A stretch of 64,000 nt of DNA from Neurospora crassa OR74A. Taxonomy: Eukaryota > Ascomycota > Sordariomycetes > Sordariales > Sordariaceae. A program made the position numbers and the translations under genes. The notes under the pieces were generated by a model that saw only the letters and a list, made by a program, of their open reading frames with translations, searched no databases and was not told the origin of the DNA. This document shows, one piece after another, positions 58,911-64,000 of this stretch. Where the stretch lies: contig NC_026501.1 in the NCBI RefSeq assembly GCF_000182925.2, forward strand, positions 2,232,001 to 2,296,000. The letters are read 5' to 3'. Position 1 is the first letter of the stretch. Each line of letters opens with the position of its first letter.

Positions 58911-59677
58911 TAGGACGAAAAATAGGAAAGGAAGGTAGTTTAATTTAATGTAAAATACTAATAAAGTATTAAATAGAATATAGCCCGCATTTTCTATTAT
59001 CGCTCCAAACGAAAAAATCCTTAGCAACGTCCGCTATTATTAATATAAAATTAAAACCTACAACCTTAAGAAGAATACTCCCACACACTACTACGCTTAT
59101 TAATAATATTCGTAAATACTACCTTATATTATTTACTTATAATCCTCCCTCGCAAACTCTAATAATTCGTCTAATTTCCTATTTATAAATACCAACCTCC
59201 TATTAACTATCTAATACTAAGGACTACAACTACAACCGGAAGAAGGGGGGATATAAGTAAGAGTATTCAGCGTAAAAATATTTATAGGAGAGCTACTATT
59301 ACTAATAATAAAACTACTAATAAGGGCTACTAAATTAATATTAATATTAATATTATTAATACTACAATAGCTAAATTTCAAATAACCCTCACAATCAAAA
59401 TTCCTAGCTCGGAACATACCAAGCAACGTCGTAGGGAGACTATTATTAATAAGGCGCACCTACATCGCAACTTAAAATACTACTACGGACCAACGCAATT
59501 ACTATAAGAGGGGGGTAGGTAGGGGGCTACCAATATCAGTAAAGCGTACAATCTTAACTATTATATCCTATATATTATTTTAAAAATTATAAATACCGCA
59601 AGGGACCTTAAGTATATAGCGGCGTAACGATAACGAATATTGCAATCTCTTATTGAATTCTAGAAGGAAAAAACGTT

Positions 59678-59680
<3 letters not shown>

Positions 59681-59731
<51 letters not shown>
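59681..59731. repeat. A51 tract
   Basis: Fifty-one consecutive A, preceded by AAAACGTTAGT and followed by TAAGAG. It could be the 3' tail of a retroposed sequence, but no LINE-like ORF was recognised on its 5' side. Confidence 0.85.
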
Positions 59732-59733
<2 letters not shown>

Positions 59734-60618
59734 AGAGAAATACTAAAGGGAAGATAGCGTACCTTTAGTTTAGCAAATATATATACTAATTAAATGGAAT
59801 ACTTTACGTAGGTTTAAGGCTAGGGTATTAGTAAACGCCTAGACTAAAGCGACGCTATATTTTAAATAAACGAAGGGACGGACGTTGCTAAAGGATAAGA
59901 AAAGAGTAGTTAATTAAAGATTAGTAACGGGTATAAAGTAAAAGGAGGGAAAGAATAGAGCAAGAAGAAAAAAAATAGAAAGGGGAAGCGAATATACTAA
60001 TTAGGTTTATAAGGGAAATAGGGATTAGTATATAAATATATAGTAAAAATACGTACGTCCGTAGTAAGGGCCGATTTAAACGAAGGGGCAGCCGAGGCAG
60101 TCGTAGAATTAAGGGAGGGGGTAGTAAATATAATTATAAAGGTAAAGATAGGAGGAAGAAGAAAAGAGAAGTAAAGAGGGTAAGTAATAAAGGTATTATA
60201 TAAATAAGGGAGGAGGTCTTTATACGAATATAAATTAAGGTAGGCGAATATAATTCTAAGTGGGCGAATATAAAATAACGTAGGGTAAGAAAAGCATTAA
60301 GCAATTATATAGGTAATAGGAGGGGGTAAACGGAAGGATAAAACGAAGATAATAGTTAAAAGGGGAAGGATAGGACAAGTAGGTAGTAGCAGCGGCTATA
60401 AAAAGGTAGGAGAAAAAGGTGGAAAATAGGAAGGTACGTAATTCGGATTATAATAAGGAGAGTAGGGGTAATAATTAGGAATTGTACTATTAAAATAAAA
60501 AAAGTAATATAAAAAACGAAGCGAAAGTAATAGGGAGGTAATTAGGAAGGAACAATACAAATAAGAGAAATTTATAAAGGAAGTAGTATATAGAATTATA
60601 GGAAGCGAAGGAAGAAAA

Positions 60619-60667
60619 CGAAAGTTCCGAAGACGGAATCTATAGGGAGGGGGATCGTATTTAGGAG
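60619..60667 (+). repeat. 49-bp direct repeat, copy 1 (possible polypurine tract/LTR junction)
   Basis: Contains GTTCCGAAGACGGAATC and AGGGAGGGGGATCGTATT. It matches 61689-61737 with mostly transition differences. Confidence 0.65.
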
Positions 60668-60948
60668 TCGCAGTAGGTCGTAGCAGGTAAGAATAAAGGA
60701 GAATAGCCTACGAAAGGAGCCTTAGAATTCAATTACGTAAATACTATATAGTAAGTATAAATAATAGAAAATATCCGGTAAGAGGAATTATAGAGCGTAA
60801 TTACATTAGTATTCTAAAGTATTTATTAATACTCTTAAATTCAATATAGTACTCTTTATTAAGCAAAATAATACTCACTACCTCGTACGCCTACAGGATA
60901 ATAGCCTTAAATAGTCGGGAACCTAACCAATTTTTTAAATCTAATACT

Positions 60949-61510
60949 AATTTTATATCCGTATTAGAATTTATAAGAATAGACATTATAATACTAATAT
61001 ATTAGTAGGCAATTTTATACCCGTATTTAAAACTTATAAGAATAGATATTACAATACTAATATTCTAATAGGCAATTCGCCGTATTTAGAGCTTATAAAA
61101 ATAAACATTACAATACTAATATTTTAGCGGGCGGCTTTATATCCGTATTTAGAGCTTATAAGAATAGATATTATAATGCTAATATTTTAGTGGGCGGCTT
61201 TATATCCGCATTTAGAACTTAAGAGAATAAATATTATAATACTAATATTCTAATAGGCGGCTCGCTATATTTAAAACTTATAAAAATAAATATTATAATA
61301 CCAATATTTTAGCGGGCGACTTTATATCTATATTTAGAACTTGTAAGAATAGATATTATAATACCAATATTCTAACGGGCGGCTTCGTATTTATATTTAG
61401 AGCTTAGGAGAATAGATATTATAATACTAATATTCTAGCGGGTAACTTCGTATCCGTATTTAGAATTTAAAAGAAGGGATATTACAATACTAATATTCTA
61501 ACGGGCGGTT
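60949..61510. repeat. Minisatellite, about nine copies of a ~62-bp unit
   Basis: Each copy contains a core like ATTATAATACTAATATTCTA followed by an RGGGCGGC-type segment and TATCCGTATTTAGAACTTA. Core positions recur near 60992, 61056, 61116, 61180, 61241, 61301, 61364, 61426 and 61490, a period of 60-64 bp. Copies differ mainly by C/T and G/A changes. There are no spacers, so it is a tandem array. Confidence 0.9.
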
Positions 61511-61688
61511 CGCTAGTAGCAAAATAGCTACAATATTCGGAATATAGCGTCGGCGGCTATTATAAATAATAGTTTGCTTAAACCAAAGGGCGAAAACTTC
61601 GTACCTTCGCTAGTAATATAGCCTAATAACGTTATAATAGTACAATACCAACGCCCTCTACTATTTAACTGGGATTTACTATGAATTG

Positions 61689-61737
61689 CGAAGGTTCCGA
61701 AGATAGAACTTATAAGGGGGGGGGTCGTATTAGGAGG
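61689..61737 (+). repeat. 49-bp direct repeat, copy 2 (possible polypurine tract/LTR junction)
   Basis: Contains GTTCCGAAGATAGAACT and AAGGGGGGGGTCGTATTAGG. It lies 1,070 bp from copy 1, on the other side of the minisatellite. Confidence 0.65.
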
Positions 61738-64000
61738 CTAAGAGCTCGTATATAGAAGCACCTTAATAACTACTACTCCCCTTCGTTAACCGACGCGTAG
61801 GATTACTAACGATAACGCCCATATTAGGTTGGGCTCGCGGGACGAATAATCCGGCACTACGCCGAAGCGTTAAATTAGTATAAGGCTTTATAATATTTAT
61901 TAGCGGATAAATAGAGTTTATATAGGTATAAAAGAGGTTTAACGGAGCGTAGTTCATTGTAGTCGGTAGCTATTAATATATCTTTAGATTGACCCCTAAT
62001 TTACTGTCTCCTACGTGTAGCTACAACCGTAGTCACCTCAGCCTACCTTTCGCCTACGTTCCTAACATTATATAAGAACCTTATCCTAAATAATTAAAGA
62101 AGTCTATTATAGTAACTAGTATAAATTAATATTCTTTTTAATATTATATACTTATAAAGTAGAAACGTTTAAAAGGATTTTAAATTGAAAATATATAATC
62201 CGCCCGCTATTAAATAAGAGTATTACAATACCCGAAGACGCTATATATAGTACTACCTTATTCTAAATATAAAAGTACGTATATAACCTACAATATAAAA
62301 ACATTTTCCTAGTGCCTCCCAGCCCCTATATAAAGAAAAGTATACTTTTAAAGGTATTCTCTACAGTAGTAATAATTTCGTTAAAAACTACAGCCTACCC
62401 AATATTAAATTTAAACTAAATATTATTAAAAAATATCCATTATTTATCCGAATTATATTATAACTCCTATTATAAAAGGGGGTTTCCATCTACTTACTCC
62501 TATATAAATATTAATTTAGGGAAACCTAAATTAAAAAGAGATTTATTTAACTAAATAAAGTATTAACCAATAAAGTATAAATTGTAATTAATATATAGGT
62601 TCTCTAAATTAAGTAGGATACTTACTATTCCTATAACTCTACAGGGTAAATCGTTATAGAAAAGGTTTATAAATTTATTTTAAATAACTTTTAAATCTAT
62701 TATAGGATTACTATTTGTTAAATATATAGTGAATAAATACCGTAACTACCGCCTAGTTTGCTATATACTAGCCTCTTCGAACAATACTTCCTACCGAGAA
62801 TTATCCTTTAAGAACCCTCGCTTTAAATAAACCTCCCTAAAGGTATTATATATTACGCTATCTATAGTACGTAAATCTTAAAAAGAATAGGGCTTAAATA
62901 CATTTATTAATAATAAATATAAAAAATACTATTTACTAGCAATAGGAAGGATATAATAAATCCAGCTAATAGTAATACCCCTTTAACGTAGCCGCTACGT
63001 ACGAATATCCTCCTTCTAAACGTACTTAGAAGGAAAATTTATATATAGAACGTTATAATTCAGACTATTAGAATATACCGTATTGTACTTAAAAAAGGAC
63101 TTAAATATAGTTTATTATAGGGCATTCTTGGTAAATACCTGGATGCTCTGTCTTGTCATGGTAGCTGCTCGCTAGAGCACGTAGTCTACTATATAAGAGT
63201 ACTCGTCCCGTCAACCTCTATTAAGGTTAACGGATTATTAATTTATATTATACTAACCTTATATCTATCTTACTTACACTTAGTAAAGTCGTATATAAGG
63301 TTTTAAGTTGAGGCTTGCGATAGCTCCTATCTTTAATTTCCTTTAACAAAACTATTATTAATCGTTATATACTATTACTCTATCCAACAACCAATTATTT
63401 ATACTATTATTCTCTATTATTATTACTTGTAAAGTACATTATTGCGTAACAAGTAGTACCTACAATTCAATTTTAAATTAATTTTATTATTCCTTACGTT
63501 TCTTCCTTTTATTGAGGGGGGAAATACGTTAGGTCTAACAATAATTTATTAAATTTTATAACTATTATTTAATTTTTACCCTTTCAAATTAAATATTTAT
63601 ACTTTTTATTCCTCGGAGTCCCCTTTTCCTTACTACTTTATTACTATTTATTCCGGTCTAAAGGCCAAATTGAATAATATTAAAAACCAATTAAATAAAC
63701 CCTTAAACAACTTTTAACTATTAGGAGGAAAGTCTAATATACAAAGTACGTTAAATAATTAAGTTTACTACGTATAAGTTGCAATTTTACTATAAGGAAA
63801 GACTTTAACTTTTAACCGCCGAACTATTTATTAAGGTAGTACAATTGCACTTAAACGAAAAAACCAGCTATATTAAGATTAAATCCAATTAATCTACTAA
63901 TATTAATAATAATATTTATAATAGAAGATAAATCGTTAATTTAAACGCAGCGGACTACAAAGTTCAATAGATCCTACGTAAATATTGTTAGTTAGTCGCT

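Larger units (their letters stand above)
41560..64000. mobile_element. RIP-mutated AT-rich block of nested degenerate LTR retrotransposons
   Basis: From about 41,560 the composition changes abruptly to very AT-rich DNA in which CA and TG dinucleotides are rare while CC, GG and CG persist. This is the result expected from RIP (C to T at CpA on either strand). Former CAA, CAG and TGG codons appear as in-frame stops throughout the pol remnants. No long intact ORF remains. The block extends beyond the right edge. Stretches not listed separately (41.6-43.1, 51.4-52.7, 53.5-54.6, 59.7-60.6, 62-64 kb) are degenerate, and I cannot assign them. Confidence 0.9.

Noticed and set aside
58525-59027. Minus-strand ORFs of 70-157 codons at 58.5-59.0 kb as membrane proteins
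   Set aside because: They translate the A-rich tandem array into Phe/Tyr/Leu low complexity, with no domain.
60949-61510. Regular repeats as a CRISPR array
   Set aside because: The units abut with no unique spacers, diverge by transitions, and the genome is eukaryotic.

Overview
The window is nuclear DNA from a filamentous ascomycete (Pezizomycotina, probably a Sordariomycete; species not resolved). The evidence is short GT-AG introns with CTAAC-type branch sites, fungal proteins such as HacA, Csm3 and a peroxisomal alcohol oxidase, and a large AT-rich block with the signature of repeat-induced point mutation (RIP).

Positions 1-41,500 form a normal gene-bearing, roughly balanced-GC region. 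In order it holds: a left-truncated gene, probably of the fungal ATP-grasp family (-); the complex I 20.9 kDa subunit (-); the replication fork protection factor Csm3 (+), divergent from it; the exosome cofactor helicase Ski2 (+); the unfolded-protein-response bZIP factor HacA (-), with its Ire1-type nonconventional intron; 5.8 kb with almost no recognisable coding; a DUF427 protein (-) divergent from an ESCRT-III Did2/CHMP1-like subunit (+); 3.9 kb without a clear gene; a 12-exon peroxisomal alcohol oxidase ending in SRL (+); an Acr3 arsenite efflux pump (+) convergent with a small bZIP factor (-); PEX16 (+) convergent with a secreted intradiol dioxygenase (-); and about 6 kb of non-coding DNA containing one intron-bearing tRNA-Glu(CTC).

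From about 41,560 to 64,000 the sequence becomes extremely AT-rich and poor in CpA/TpG. It consists of degenerate nested LTR retrotransposons. Element A (about 45.2-50.0 kb) keeps gag-, protease- and integrase-like remnants and lies between two direct repeats at 43.1 and 52.8 kb. Element B (about 55.2-58.5 kb) is a Ty3/gypsy chromovirus pol with RT, RNase H, integrase and chromodomain. Simple-repeat arrays, an A51 tract, a ~62 bp minisatellite and six 100-N assembly gaps are also present. Nothing in this block is predicted to be functional.

Possible functional links are modest: alcohol oxidase and PEX16 both belong to peroxisomes, and Acr3 with the adjacent bZIP factor could be an arsenic-response pair. 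I found no convincing new multi-gene system. The best leads are the hacA alternative frame, a broken splice acceptor in the otherwise intact alcohol oxidase, the tandem acidic repeats in Csm3, the Acr3/bZIP pair, and the unequal RIP load on the two direct repeats.
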